From: Enoplosus armatus
Taxonomy: Eukaryota; Chordata; Actinopteri; Centrarchiformes; Enoplosidae
Direction: 5' to 3'
Length of the DNA: 64,000 nucleotides
Assembly: GCF_043641665.1 (NCBI RefSeq)
Contig: NC_092183.1
Coordinates: 24,515,492 to 24,579,491 of the forward strand
The stretch's first letter is position 1. Every line of letters begins with the position of its first letter. The notes beneath the pieces were generated by a model, which saw only the letters and a list, made by a program, of their open reading frames with translations, searched no databases and was not told the origin of the DNA. Position numbers and translations under genes: made by a program. Shown piece after piece: positions 1-11,380 of the stretch.

Positions 1-1930
1 CTAGAACAACATCAGAATTCTAGAATGTCATCAGAATTCAAGACTGACATCAGAATTCTAGAATGACCTCAGAAGTATAGAACAGCGTCAGAATTCTAGA
101 ATGTCGAAAGAATTCTAGAATGACATCAGACTTCTAGAACAAAGCCAAAATTCTAGAATGTCGACATAATTCTGGAATGACATCAGAATTCTAGAATGTC
201 ATCAGACTTCTAGAACAACAGCAGAATTCTGGAATGTCAATGGAATTCTGGAATGTCGATAGAATTCTAGAATGACATCAGAATTGTAGAATGTTGACAG
301 AATTCTAGAATGTCATCAGAATTCTAGAATGTCGACAGAATTCTAAAATGACCTCAGAATTCTAGAACATCAGAATTCTGGAATGTCGAAAGAATTCTGG
401 AATGACATCAGAATTCTAGAACAGCGTCAGAATTCTAGAATTTTGACAGAATTCTATAATGACCTCAGAATTCTAGAATGTCGACAGAATTCTAGAATGA
501 CATAAGAATTCTAGAACAACATCAGAATTCCGGAATGTCGATAGAATTCTGGAATGTCGATAGAATTCTAGAATGACATCAGAATTCTAGAATGACATCA
601 GAATTCTAGAACAGCGTCAGAATTCTTGAATGTTGACAGAATTCTAGAATGACCTAAGAATTCTAGAATGTTGAAAAAATTATAGAATGTCATCAGAATT
701 CTGGAATGTCGACAGAATTCTAAAATGACCTCAGAATTCTAGAATGTCATCAGAATTCTAGAATGACCTCAGAATTCTAGAATGACATCAGAATTCTCGA
801 ACAAAGCCTAAATTCTAGAATGTCGAAATAATTCTAGAACGACATCAGAATTCTAGAACAGCGTCAGAATTCTAGAATGTTGACAGAATTCTAGAATGTC
901 ATCAGAATTCTGGAATGTCGAGAGAATTCTAGAATGTCGATAGAATTCTAGAATGACATCAGAATTTTAGAATGTTGACAGAATTCTAGAATGTCATCAG
1001 AATTCTGGAATGACATCAGAATTTTAGAATGTTGACAGAATTCTAGAATGTCATCAGAATTCTGGAATGTCGATAGAATTCTGGAATGTCGATAGAATTC
1101 TAGAATGACATCAGAATTTTGGAATGTCGAAAAAATTCTAGAATGACCTCAGAATTCTAGAATGTTGACAAAATTCTAGAATGTCGACAGAATTCTAGAA
1201 TGACCTCAGAATTCTAGAATGTCGACAGAATTCTAGAATGACATAAGAATTCTAGAATGACCTCAGAATTCTACAACAACATCAGAATTCTGGAATGTCG
1301 ATAGAATTCTGGAATGTCGATAGAATTCTAGAATGACATCAGACTTCTAGAACAAAGCCAAAATTCTAGAATGTCGACAGAATTCTAAAATGACCTCAGA
1401 ATTCTAGAATGTCATCAGAATTCTAGAACAAAATCAGAATTCTGGAATGTCGATAGAATTCTGGAATGTCAATAGAATTCTAGAATGACATCAGAATTGT
1501 AGAATGTTGACAGAATTCTAGAATGTCATCAGAATTCTAAAATGACATCAGAATTCTAGAATGACATCAGAATTCCAGAACAAAGCCAAAATTCTAGAAT
1601 GTCGACAGAATTCTAGAATGACAACGGAATTCTAGAACAGCGTCAGAATTCTAGAATTTTGACAGAATTCTATAATGACCTCAGAATTCTAGAATGTTGA
1701 CAAAATTCTAGAATGTCGACAGAATTCTAGAATGACAACAGAATTGTAGATCAGCGTTAGAATTCTAGAATGTTGACAGAATTCTAGATTGACCTCAGAA
1801 TTCTAGAATGTCGACAGAACTCTAGAATGACATAAGAATTCTATAATGACCTCAGAATGCTAGAACAACATCAGAATTCTGGAATGTCGATAGAATTCTG
1901 GAATGTCGATAGAATTCTAGAATGACATCA

Positions 1931-2060
1931 GAGTTGTAGAATGTTGACAGAATTGTAGAACAGCGTCATAATTCTAGAATGTTGACAGATATCTAGAATG
2001 ACATCCGAATTCTAGGACAGCGTTAGAATCCTAAAACAGCGTCAGAATTCTAGAATGATC
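1931..2060. repeat. Divergent satellite cassette, copy 1 of 7
   Basis: A run of off-consensus monomers is recognised by GAGTTGTAGAATGTTGAC, then TCATAATTC, GACAGATATCTAGAATG, CTAGGACAGCGTTAG and CCTAAAACAGCGTC. The same ordered set recurs at 24,436 with a constant offset of 22,505 bp, and the match extends over roughly 0.7 kb (about 1,840-2,540 against 24,340-25,040). It is a useful position marker because its variants are rare elsewhere in the array. Confidence 0.85.
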
Positions 2061-4380
2061 TCAGAATTCTAGAATGTCATCAGAATTCTAAAATGACATC
2101 AGAATTCTAAAATGTCATCAGAATTCCCGAATGACATAAGAATTCTAGAATGACCTCAGAATTCTAGAATGTGGACAGAATTCTAAAATGACCTCAGAAT
2201 TCTAGAATGACCTCAGAATTCTAGAACAAAATCAGAATTCTGGAACGTCGATAGAATTCTAGAATGACATCAGAATTCTAGAATGACATCAGAATTCTAG
2301 AACAAAGCCAAAATTCTAGAATGTCGACATAATTCTGGAATGACATCAGAATTCTAGAATGTCATCAGAATTCTAGAACAACATCAGAATTCTGGAATGT
2401 CGATAGAATTCTGGAATTTCGATAAAATTCTAAAATGACATCAGAATTCTAGAATGTCATCAGAATTCCAGAATGACATAAGAATTCTAGAATGACCTCA
2501 GAATTCTACAATGTGGACAGAATTCTAAAATGACCTCAGAATTCTAGAATGTCGATAGAATTCTAGAATGACATCAGAATTCTAGAACAGCGTCAGAATT
2601 CTAGAATGTTGACAGAATTCTAGAATGTCGACAGAATTCTAAAATGACCTCAGAATTCCAGAACAAAATAAGAATTCTGAAATGTCGATAGAATTCTAAA
2701 ATGACCTCAGAATTCTAGAATGTCATCAGAATTCTAGAATGACCTCAGAATTCTAGAACATCAGAATTCTGGAATGTAGAAAGAATTCTAGAATGTTGAA
2801 AAAATTCTAGAATGTCGACAGAATTCCAGAATGACATAAGAATTATAGAATGACCTCCGAATTCTAGAATGTGGACAGAATTCTAAAATGACCTCAGAAT
2901 TCTAGAATGTCGATAGAATTCTAGAATGACATCAGAATTGTAGAATGTTGACAGAATTCTAGAATGTCATCAGAATTCTAGAATGTTGACAAAATTCTAC
3001 AATGTCGACAGAATTCTAGAATGACGTCAGAATTCTACAATGTGGACAGAATTCTAAAATGACCTCAGAATTCTAGAATGTCGATAGAATTCTAGAATGA
3101 CATCAGAATTCTAGAACAGCGTCAGAATTCTAGAATGTTGACAGAATTCTAGAATGTCGACAGAATTCTAAAATGACCTCAGAATTCCAGAACAAAATAA
3201 GAATTCTGAAATGTCGATAGAATTCTAAAATGACCTCAGAATTCTAGAATGTCATCAGAATTCTAGAATGACCTCAGAATTCTAGAACATCAGAATTCTG
3301 GAATGTAGAAAGAATTCTAGAATGTTGAGAAAATTCTAGAATGTCGACATAATTCTGGAATGACATCAGAATTCTAGAATGTCATCAGAATTCTAGAACA
3401 ACATCAGAATTCTGGAATGTCGATAGAATTCTGGAATTTCGATAGAATTCTAGAATGACATCAGAATTGTAGAATGTTGACAGAATTCTAGAATGTCATC
3501 AGAATTCTAGAATGTCATCCGAATTCTAGAATGACATCAGAATTCTAGAATGACCTCAGAATTCTAGCATGTCATCAGAATTCCAGAATGACATAAGAAT
3601 TATAGAATGACCTCCGAATTCTAGAATGTGGACAGAATTCTAAAATGACCTCAGAATTCTAGAATGTCGATAGAATTCTAGAATGACATCAGAATTGTAG
3701 AATGTTGACAGAATTCTAGAATGTCATCAGAATTCTAGAATGTTGACAAAATTCTACAATGTCGACAGAATTCTAGAATGACATCAGAATTCTAGAACAG
3801 CGTCAGAATTCTAGAATGTTGACAGAATTCTAGAATGACCTCAGAATTCTAGAATGTCGACAGAATTCTAGTATGACATCAGAATTCTGGAACAAAGTCA
3901 AAATTCTAGAATGTCGACATAATTCTAGAATGACATCAGAATTCTAGAAAAGCGTCAGAATTCTAGAATGTTGACAGAATTCTAAAATGACCTCAGAATT
4001 CTAGAATGACATAAGAATTCTAGAATGACCTCAGAATTCTAGAATGTTGACAAAATTATAGAATGACATCAGAATTCTAAAATGACCTCAGAATTCTAGA
4101 ACATCAGAATTCTGGAATGTCGAAAGAATTCTAGAATGACATCAGAATTCTAGAATGTTGACAGAATTCTAGAATGTCATCAGAATTCTAGAATGTCGAC
4201 AGAATTCTAAAATGACCTCAGATTTCTAGGACATCAGAATTCTGGAATGTCGAAAGAATTCTAGAATGACATCAGAATTCTAGAACAGCGTCAGAATTCT
4301 AGAATTTTGACAGAATTCTATAATGACCTCAGAATTCTAGAACAGCGTCAGAATTCTAGAATTTTGACAGAATTCTATAA

Positions 4381-4950
4381 TGACCTCAGAATTCTAGAAT
4401 GTCGACAGAATTCTAGAATGACATAAGAATTCTAGAACAACATCAGAATTCCGGAATGTCGATAGAATTCTGGAATGTCGATAGAATTCTAGAATGACAT
4501 CAGAATTCTAGAACAGCGTCAGAATTCTTGAATGTTGACAGAATTCTAGAATGACCTAAGAATTCTAGAATGTTGACAAAATTATAGAATGTCATCAGAA
4601 TTCTGGAATGTCGACAGAATTCTCAAATGACCTCAGAATTCTAGAATGTCATCAGAATTCTAGAATGACATCAGAATTCTAGAATGACCTCAGGAGTCTA
4701 GAACAACATCAGACTTCTGGAATGTCGAAAGAATTCTAGAACGACATCAGAATTCTAGAACAGCGTCAGAATTCTAGAATGTTGACAGAATTCTAGAATG
4801 TCATCAGAATTCTGGAATGTCGATAGAATTCTAGAATGTCGATAGAATTCTAGAATGACATCAGAATTGTAGAATGTTGACAGAATTCTAGAATGACATC
4901 AGAATTCTGGAATGTCGATAGAATTCTGGAATTTCGATAAAATTCTAAAA
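4381..4950. repeat. 570-bp higher-order unit, tandem copy A
   Basis: These 570 bases (30 monomers of 19 bp) are repeated immediately downstream at 4951-5520. I compared the two line by line and found no difference. The unit contains rare monomers that make the match specific: TTCCGGAATG, AGAATTCTTGAATG, CAGGAGTCTAGAAC and CAGACTTCTGGAATG. Confidence 0.93.
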
Positions 4951-5520
4951 TGACCTCAGAATTCTAGAATGTCGACAGAATTCTAGAATGACATAAGAAT
5001 TCTAGAACAACATCAGAATTCCGGAATGTCGATAGAATTCTGGAATGTCGATAGAATTCTAGAATGACATCAGAATTCTAGAACAGCGTCAGAATTCTTG
5101 AATGTTGACAGAATTCTAGAATGACCTAAGAATTCTAGAATGTTGACAAAATTATAGAATGTCATCAGAATTCTGGAATGTCGACAGAATTCTCAAATGA
5201 CCTCAGAATTCTAGAATGTCATCAGAATTCTAGAATGACATCAGAATTCTAGAATGACCTCAGGAGTCTAGAACAACATCAGACTTCTGGAATGTCGAAA
5301 GAATTCTAGAACGACATCAGAATTCTAGAACAGCGTCAGAATTCTAGAATGTTGACAGAATTCTAGAATGTCATCAGAATTCTGGAATGTCGATAGAATT
5401 CTAGAATGTCGATAGAATTCTAGAATGACATCAGAATTGTAGAATGTTGACAGAATTCTAGAATGACATCAGAATTCTGGAATGTCGATAGAATTCTGGA
5501 ATTTCGATAAAATTCTAAAA
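4951..5520. repeat. 570-bp higher-order unit, tandem copy B
   Basis: This is the second of two identical adjacent 570-bp units. The sequence to its right continues as it does to the right of the third copy (10,811-11,380), including the marker AATTCGAGACTGACATC. Copy A is therefore likely the extra one, gained by a single unequal exchange of 30 monomers. Confidence 0.93.
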
Positions 5521-7828
5521 TGACATCAGAATTCTAGAATGTCATCAGAATTCGAGACTGACATCAGAATTCTAGAATGACCTCAGAATTCTAGAACAGC
5601 GTCAGAATTCTAGAATGTTGACAGAATTCTAGAATGACCTCAGAATTCTAGAATGTCGACAGAATTCTAGAATGACATAAGAATTCTAGAATGACCTCAG
5701 AATTCTAGAATGTTGAGAAAATTCTAGAATGTCGACAGAATTCTAAAATGACCTCAGAATTCTAGAATGTCATCAGAATTCTCGAATGACCTCAGAATTC
5801 TAGAACAACATCAGAATTCTACAACAGCATCAGAATTCTAGAATGTTGACAGAATTCTAGAATGACATCAGAATTCTAGAATGTCATCAGAATTCTAGAA
5901 CAACATCAGAATTCTAGAATGTCATCAGAATTCAAGACTGACATCAGAATTCTAGAATGACCTCAGAATTATAGAACAGCGTCAGAATTCTAGAATGTCG
6001 AAAGAATTCTAGAATGACATCAGACTTCTAGAACAAAGCCAAAATTCTAGAATGTCGACATAATTCTGGAATGACATCAGAATTCTAGAATGTCATCAGA
6101 CTTCTAGAACAACAGCAGAATTCTGGAATGTCAATGGAATTCTGGAATGTCGATAGAATTCTAGAATGACATCAGAATTGTAGAATGTTGACAGAATTCT
6201 AGAATGTCATCAGAATTCTAGAATGTCGACAGAATTCTAAAATGACCTCAGAATTCTAGAACATCAGAATTCTGGAATGTCGAAAGAATTCTAGAATGAC
6301 ATCAGAATTCTAGAACAGCGTCAGAATTCTAGAATTTTGACAGAATTCTATAATGATCTCAGAATTCTAGAATGTCGACAGAATTCTAGAATGACCTCAG
6401 AATTCTAGAACATCAGAATTCTGGAATGACATCAGAATTCTAGAATGTCATCAGACTTCTAGAACGACATCAGAATTCTGGAATGTCAATGGAATTCTGG
6501 AATGTCGATAGAATTCTAGAATGACATCAGAATTGTAGAACGTTGACAGAATTCTAGAATGTCATCAGAATTCTAGAATGTCGACAGAATTCTAAAATGA
6601 CCTCAGAATTCTAGAACATCAGAATTCTGGAATGTCGAAAGAATTCTAGAATGACATCAGAATTCTAGAACAGCGTCAGAATTCTAGAATTTTGACAGAA
6701 TTCTATAATGACCTCAGAATTCTAGAATGTCGACAGAATTCTAGAATGACATAAGAATTCTAGAACAACATCAGAATTCCGGAATGTCGATAAAATTCTG
6801 GAATGTCGATAGAATTCTAGAATGACATCAGAATTCTAGAACAGCGTCAGAATTCTAGAATGTTGACAGAATTCTAGAATGACCTCAGAATCCTAGAACA
6901 GCGTCAGAATTCTAGAATGTTGACAAAATTCTGGAATTTCGATAGAATTCTTAAATGACCTCAGAATTCCAGAATGTCATCAGATTTCTAGAATGACCTC
7001 AGAATTCTAGAACAAAATCAGAATTCTGGAATGTCGACAGAATTCTAAAATGATATCAGAATTCTAGAACAGCGTCAGAATTCTAGAATTTTGACAGAAT
7101 TCTATAATGACAACAGAATTCTAGAACAGCGTCAGAATTCTAGAATTTTGACAGAATTCTATAATGACCTCAGAATTCTAGAATGTCAACAGAATTCTAA
7201 AATGACATAAGAATTCTAGAACAACATCAGAATTACGGAATGTCGACATAATTCTAGAATGACCTCAGAATTCTAGAATGTTGACAGAATTCTAGAATGT
7301 CATCAGAATTCAAGAACAACATCAGAATTCTGGAATGTCGATAGAATTCTGGAATGTCTATAGAATTCTAGAATGACATCAGAATTGTACAATGTTGACA
7401 GAATTCTAGAATGTCATCAGAATTCTAGAATGTCGACAGAATTCTAAAATGACCTCAGAATTCTAAAATGTCATCAGAATTCTGAAATGACATCAAAATT
7501 CTGGAATGACATCAGAATTCTAGAATGTTGACAGAATTCTAGAATGTCATCAGAATTCAAGAACAACATCAGAATTCTGGAATGTCGATAGAATTCTGGA
7601 ATGTCTATAGAATTCTAGAATGACATCAGAATTGTAGAATGTTGACAGAATTCTAGAATGTCATCAGAATTCTAGAATGTCGACAGAATTCTAAAATGAC
7701 CTCAGATTTCTAAAATGTCATCAGAATTCTGAAATGACATCAAAATTCTGGAATGACATCAGAATTCTAGAATAACATCAGAATTCTGGAATGTCGAAAG
7801 AATTCTAGAATGACATCAGAATTCTAGA

Positions 7829-8626
7829 TTTAATCTAGAAATTACTAAAACTATCTCCTCATCTAAGCAATCAACTTGTCTCTTAGACCCCATCCCAACC
7901 TGGCTGCTCAAAGAGGTTTTACCTTTAGTCAGCACTTCTTTACTAGACATGATCAATCTGTCCTTATTAACAGGCTACTTACCACAGTCCTTTAAAGTAG
8001 CTGTAATTAAACCTCTTCTTAAAAAGACCACTCTTGATCCAGAGGTTTTAGCCAACTATAGACCTATATCTAACCTCCCCTTTCTCTCCAAGATTCTTGA
8101 GAAAGCAGTCGCCAACCAGCTGTGTGACTTTCTACATGACAATAGGTTGCTTGAGGACTTTCAGTCAGGTTTCAGAGCTCATCATAGCACAGAGACGGCA
8201 CTGGTGAAAGTTACAAATGACCTTCTCACTGCATCAGACAAAGGACTTGTCTCTATACTTGTTTTGTTAGATCTTAGTGCTGCATTCGACACCATTGACC
8301 ATCATATCCTATTACAGAGATTGGAACATTTAATTGGCATCAAAGGAACCGCACTAAGCTGGTTTAAGTCGTATTTATCAGATCGATCTCAGTTTGTACA
8401 TGTTAACGATGAATCCTCCATGTACGCCAAAGTCAGTCATGGAGTTCCACAAGGTTCTGTGCTTGGACCAATACTATTCACCTTATATATGCTTCCTTTA
8501 GGGATATTGTTAGAAAACACTCCATACATTTTCATTGCTATGCGGATGATACCCAGCTATATTTATCGATCAAGCCAGAATAACCTCATCAGTTATTCAA
8601 GCTTCAAGCATGCCTTAAGGACATAA
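7829..8626 (+). pseudogene. L2 reverse transcriptase fragment, copy 1, frameshifted before the YADD motif
   Basis: The reading frame is open from the truncation point, 40 codons before the Met at 7949, so that Met is internal to the original ORF2. Numbered from it, the fragment shows [17 protein letters not shown] (36-52), [15 protein letters not shown] (71-85), motif [14 protein letters not shown] with the catalytic Asp at 108, and motif [15 protein letters not shown] (164-177). The G run at 8501-8503 has three bases where copy 4 has four. This shifts the frame after PLG (185), so the YADD codons at 8539-8550 are read out of frame and the peptide ends in a nonsense tail. A full-length L2 ORF2 is several times longer. 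The fragment cannot be active. Confidence 0.88.
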
Positions 8627-8634
8627 AGACCTGG

Positions 8635-9003
8635 ATGACCTGTAATTATCTGATGTTGAACTCAGACAAGACAGAAGTTATTGTTCTTGGCCCTGAACAC
8701 CTCAGAAATACAGTATCTAAGGATATTGTTACCCTAGATGGCATTGCCCTGGCCTCCAGCGCCACCGTGAGGAATCTCGGAGTTGTCTTTGATCAGGACA
8801 TGTCCTTTAACTCCCACGTAAAACAAACTTCACGGACTGCCTTCTTTCACCTCCGTAACATTGCAAAAATCAGGAAGATCCTGTCTCAAACAGATGCAGA
8901 AAAATTAGTCCATGCATTTGTCACGTCTAGGCTGGATTATTGCAATTCCTTATTATCAGGCTGTCCCAATAAGTCCATGAGCTTATACGCTCATAGTTTA
9001 TAG
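8635..9003 (+). pseudogene. L2 ORF2 region downstream of YADD, copy 1, truncated
   Basis: This piece of the same ORF2 continues past the catalytic motif. It shows LMLNSDKTEVIVLG (RT motif D region), VRNLGVVFDQDMSFNSHV (thumb-proximal block) and a stretch with RLDYCNSLLSGCPNKS, all typical of L2/CR1-clade ORF2. It stops after 122 codons because the deletion at 8977 replaces the last half with filler DNA, whereas copies 2-4 keep 248 codons. The Met at 8635 is internal: the frame belongs to the RT domain 5' of it, and the two pieces are separated by the G-run frameshift and a stop. Confidence 0.85.
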
Positions 9004-9446
9004 TTTATACGCTTATAGTTAAGGGCTGGCTCAGGCCTGCCTGGACCAGCCCCCTAGTTATGCTGCTATAGGCCTACACTGCTGGGGGACTTCCCATGAT
9101 GCACTGAGCTTTCCTCCTCTCCCTCCTCATCTTTGCACATTCATCACAGTCCAATGCATGTTACTAACTTTATTTCTTCCCCGGAGTTTCTTTGTGCTTT
9201 GTCGACTCGTAGGTCGTTGTGGATCGTGGTCCTGGTACGCCTGGGTGCTGCTGCCGCCATGGGCCTGCCTGACTCTCATCTCTACAGTTATTATGTTTAG
9301 TCATAGTTCTGTTACTATTAAAGCTCCTATTATTAATCTAAGCTAATATTACAGCTACTTCTACTGTTAGTGCTGCCATACATCTTTGCCTACCTGTCTG
9401 TCTGTCTATCTGTGTCTCTACGTCTATCTCTCTGTCTCTGTCTCTG

Positions 9447-9453
<7 letters not shown>

Positions 9454-9490
<37 letters not shown>
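9454..9490 (+). repeat. (CT)n microsatellite in LINE copy 1 3' UTR
   Basis: This 37-nt pure CT run follows TGTC and CTGTCT repeats in the LINE 3' UTR. It is the longest of the five copies (37, 17, 17, 27 and 35 nt in copies 1-5). Length has changed since the copies split, as expected for slippage. Short open frames across it are low-complexity Ser/Leu strings, not genes. Confidence 0.95.
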
Positions 9491-9493
<3 letters not shown>

Positions 9494-10810
9494 CCCAACC
9501 GGTCAAAGCAGATGACCGCCCACCTAGAGTCTGGTTCTGCTCGAGTTTTCTGCCTCTTAAAAGGAAGTTTTTCCTTGCCACTGTCCCCAAAGTGCTTGCT
9601 CATGGTGGGAACTGTTGGGTCTCTGTAATAACATTATAAAGAGTCGGTCAAGACCTGCTCTATTTTGTAAAGTGTCATGAGATGACTTTTGTTGTGATTT
9701 GGCACTATATAAAAAAAATTGACTTGAATTGAATTGAATTGAAATTGAATTGAATCAGAATTCTAGAACAGCGTCAGAATTCTAGAATTTTGACGGAATT
9801 CTATAATGACCTCAGAATTCTAGAATGAGATAAGAATTCTAGAATGACCTCATAATTCTAGAATGTTGAGAAAATTCTAGAATGTCGACAGAATTCTAAA
9901 ATGACCTCAGAATTCTAGGATGTCATCAGAATTCTAGAACGACATCAGCATTCTGGAATGTCGAAAGAATTCTAGAATGACATCAGAATTCTAGAACAGC
10001 GTCAGAATTCTAGAATGTCATCAGACTTCTAGAACAACATCAGAATTCTGGAATGTCAATGGAATTCTGGAATGTCGATAGAATTCTAGAATGACATCAG
10101 AATTGTAGAATGTTGACAGAATTCTAGAATGTCATCAGAATTCTAGAATGTCTACAGAATTCTAGAATGACATAAGAATTCTAGAACAACATCAGAATTC
10201 CGGAATGTCGATAGAATTCTGGAATGTCGATAGAATTCTAGAATGACATCAGAATTCTAGAACAGCGTCAGAATTCTTGAATGTTGACAGAATTCTAGAA
10301 TGACCTAAGAATTCTAGAATGTTGACAAAATTATAGAATGTCATCAGAATTCTGGAATGTCGACAGAATTCTAAAATGACCTCAGAATTCTAGAATGTCA
10401 TCAGAATTCTAGAATGACATCAGAATTCTAGAATGACATCAGAATTCTCGAACAAAGCCTAAATTCTAGAATGTCGAAATAATTCTAGAACGACATCAGA
10501 ATTCTAGAACAGCGTCAGAATTCTAGAATGTTGACAGAATTCTAGAATGTCATCAGAATTCTGGAATGTCGATTGAATTCTGGAATGTCGACAGAATTCT
10601 AGAATGTCATCAGAATTCTAGAATGTCGACAGAATTCTAAAATGACCTCAGAATTCTAGAACATCAGAATTCTGGAATGTCGAAAGAATTTTAGAATGAC
10701 ATCAGAATTCTAGAACAGCGTCAGAATTCTAGAATTTTGACAGAATTCTATAATGACCTCAGAATTCTAGAACAGCGTCAGAATTCTAGAATTTTGACAG
10801 AATTCTATAA

Positions 10811-11380
10811 TGACCTCAGTATTCTAGAATGTCGACAGAATTCTAGAATGACATAAGAATTCTAGAACAACATCAGAATTCCGGAATGTCGATAGAATTC
10901 TGGAATGTCGATAGAATTCTAGAATGACATCAGAATTCTAGAACAGCGTCAGAATTCTTGAATGTTGACAGAATTCTAGAATGACCTAAGAATTCTAGAA
11001 TGTTGACAAAATTATAGAATGTCATCAGAATTCTGGAATGTCGACAGAATTCTCAAATGACCTCAGAATTCTAGAATGTCATCAGAATTCTAGAATGACA
11101 TCAGAATTCTAGAATGACCTCAGGAGTCTAGAACAACATCAGACTTCTGGAATGTCGAAAGAATTCTAGAACGACATCAGAATTCTAGAACAGCGTCAGA
11201 ATTCTAGAATGTTGACAGAATTCTAGAATGTCATCAGAATTCTGGAATGTCGATAGAATTCTAGAATGTCGATAGAATTCTAGAATGACATCAGAATTGT
11301 AGAATGTTGACAGAATTCTAGAATGACATCAGAATTCTGGAATGTCGATAGAATTCTGGAATTTCGATAAAATTCTAAAA
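10811..11380. repeat. 570-bp higher-order unit, third copy
   Basis: This matches the tandem pair at 4381-5520 over all 570 bases, with one difference that I found (T at 10,820 where the others have A). Homology continues to its right for about 300 bp at an offset of 5,860 bp, and then resumes after a 95-bp length difference. The two regions are therefore parts of a larger shared block (about 4.2-6.3 kb and 10.6-12.2 kb). Confidence 0.9.

Larger units (their letters stand above)
1..7828. repeat. 19-bp satellite array, block 1
   Basis: This is an uninterrupted array of 19-bp monomers built as AGAATTCTAGAA plus a 7-base tail. Common core variants are TTCTGGAA, TTCTAAAA, TTGTAGAA and TTCCAGAA. 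Some monomers are 16 bp because the CAACATC tail is shortened to CATC. The block holds a divergent cassette at 1931-2060, a local repeat with 529-bp spacing (an unusual AGAACAAAATAAG monomer near 2660 and near 3190), and a perfect 570-bp tandem duplication at 4381-5520. Its right end, from about 7000, matches the sequence left of LINE copy 5 from about 57,200, including a rare AGAATTACGG monomer at both places. I see no host gene: open frames here are short because 19 is not a multiple of 3 and the core contains TAG. Confidence 0.97.
7829..9754 (+). mobile_element. L2-type LINE, copy 1 (5'-truncated, internally deleted)
   Basis: This is the 3' part of an L2/Maui-like non-LTR retrotransposon, which encoded a reverse transcriptase that would copy element RNA into a nicked target. 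What remains is part of the RT domain, a shortened C-terminal region, a 3' UTR with a pyrimidine-rich TGTC/CT tract, and the tail ATTTGGCACTATATAAA followed by TTGAA repeats. The endonuclease and N-terminal RT regions are absent. The flanks TCAGAATTCTAGA (7816-7828 and 9755-9767) match a 13-bp target-site duplication. Relative to copy 2, a 393-nt stretch is replaced by 34 nt of filler after base 8976, a lesion shared only with copy 5. L2 is assigned from protein motifs and tail; the exact family name is an inference. Confidence 0.9.

Noticed and set aside
1..7828. CRISPR-like regular direct repeats
   Set aside because: Repeats and 'spacers' are both drawn from the same few sequences, the period is 19 bp, and the setting is a eukaryotic satellite with a LINE. 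There are no unique spacers and no cas genes.
9158..9639. Small open frames in the LINE 3' UTR, including Ser/Leu-rich ones over the CT repeat, and their equivalents in the other copies
   Set aside because: They lie downstream of the LINE coding region, differ between copies as the microsatellite changes length, and have no recognisable protein features. The minus-strand Arg/Glu-rich frames are the complement of the same CT repeat.
9700..9720. TATA box at CACTATATAAAA
   Set aside because: It is the conserved 3' tail of the L2 element, present at the same place in the copies, with no coding sequence after it.
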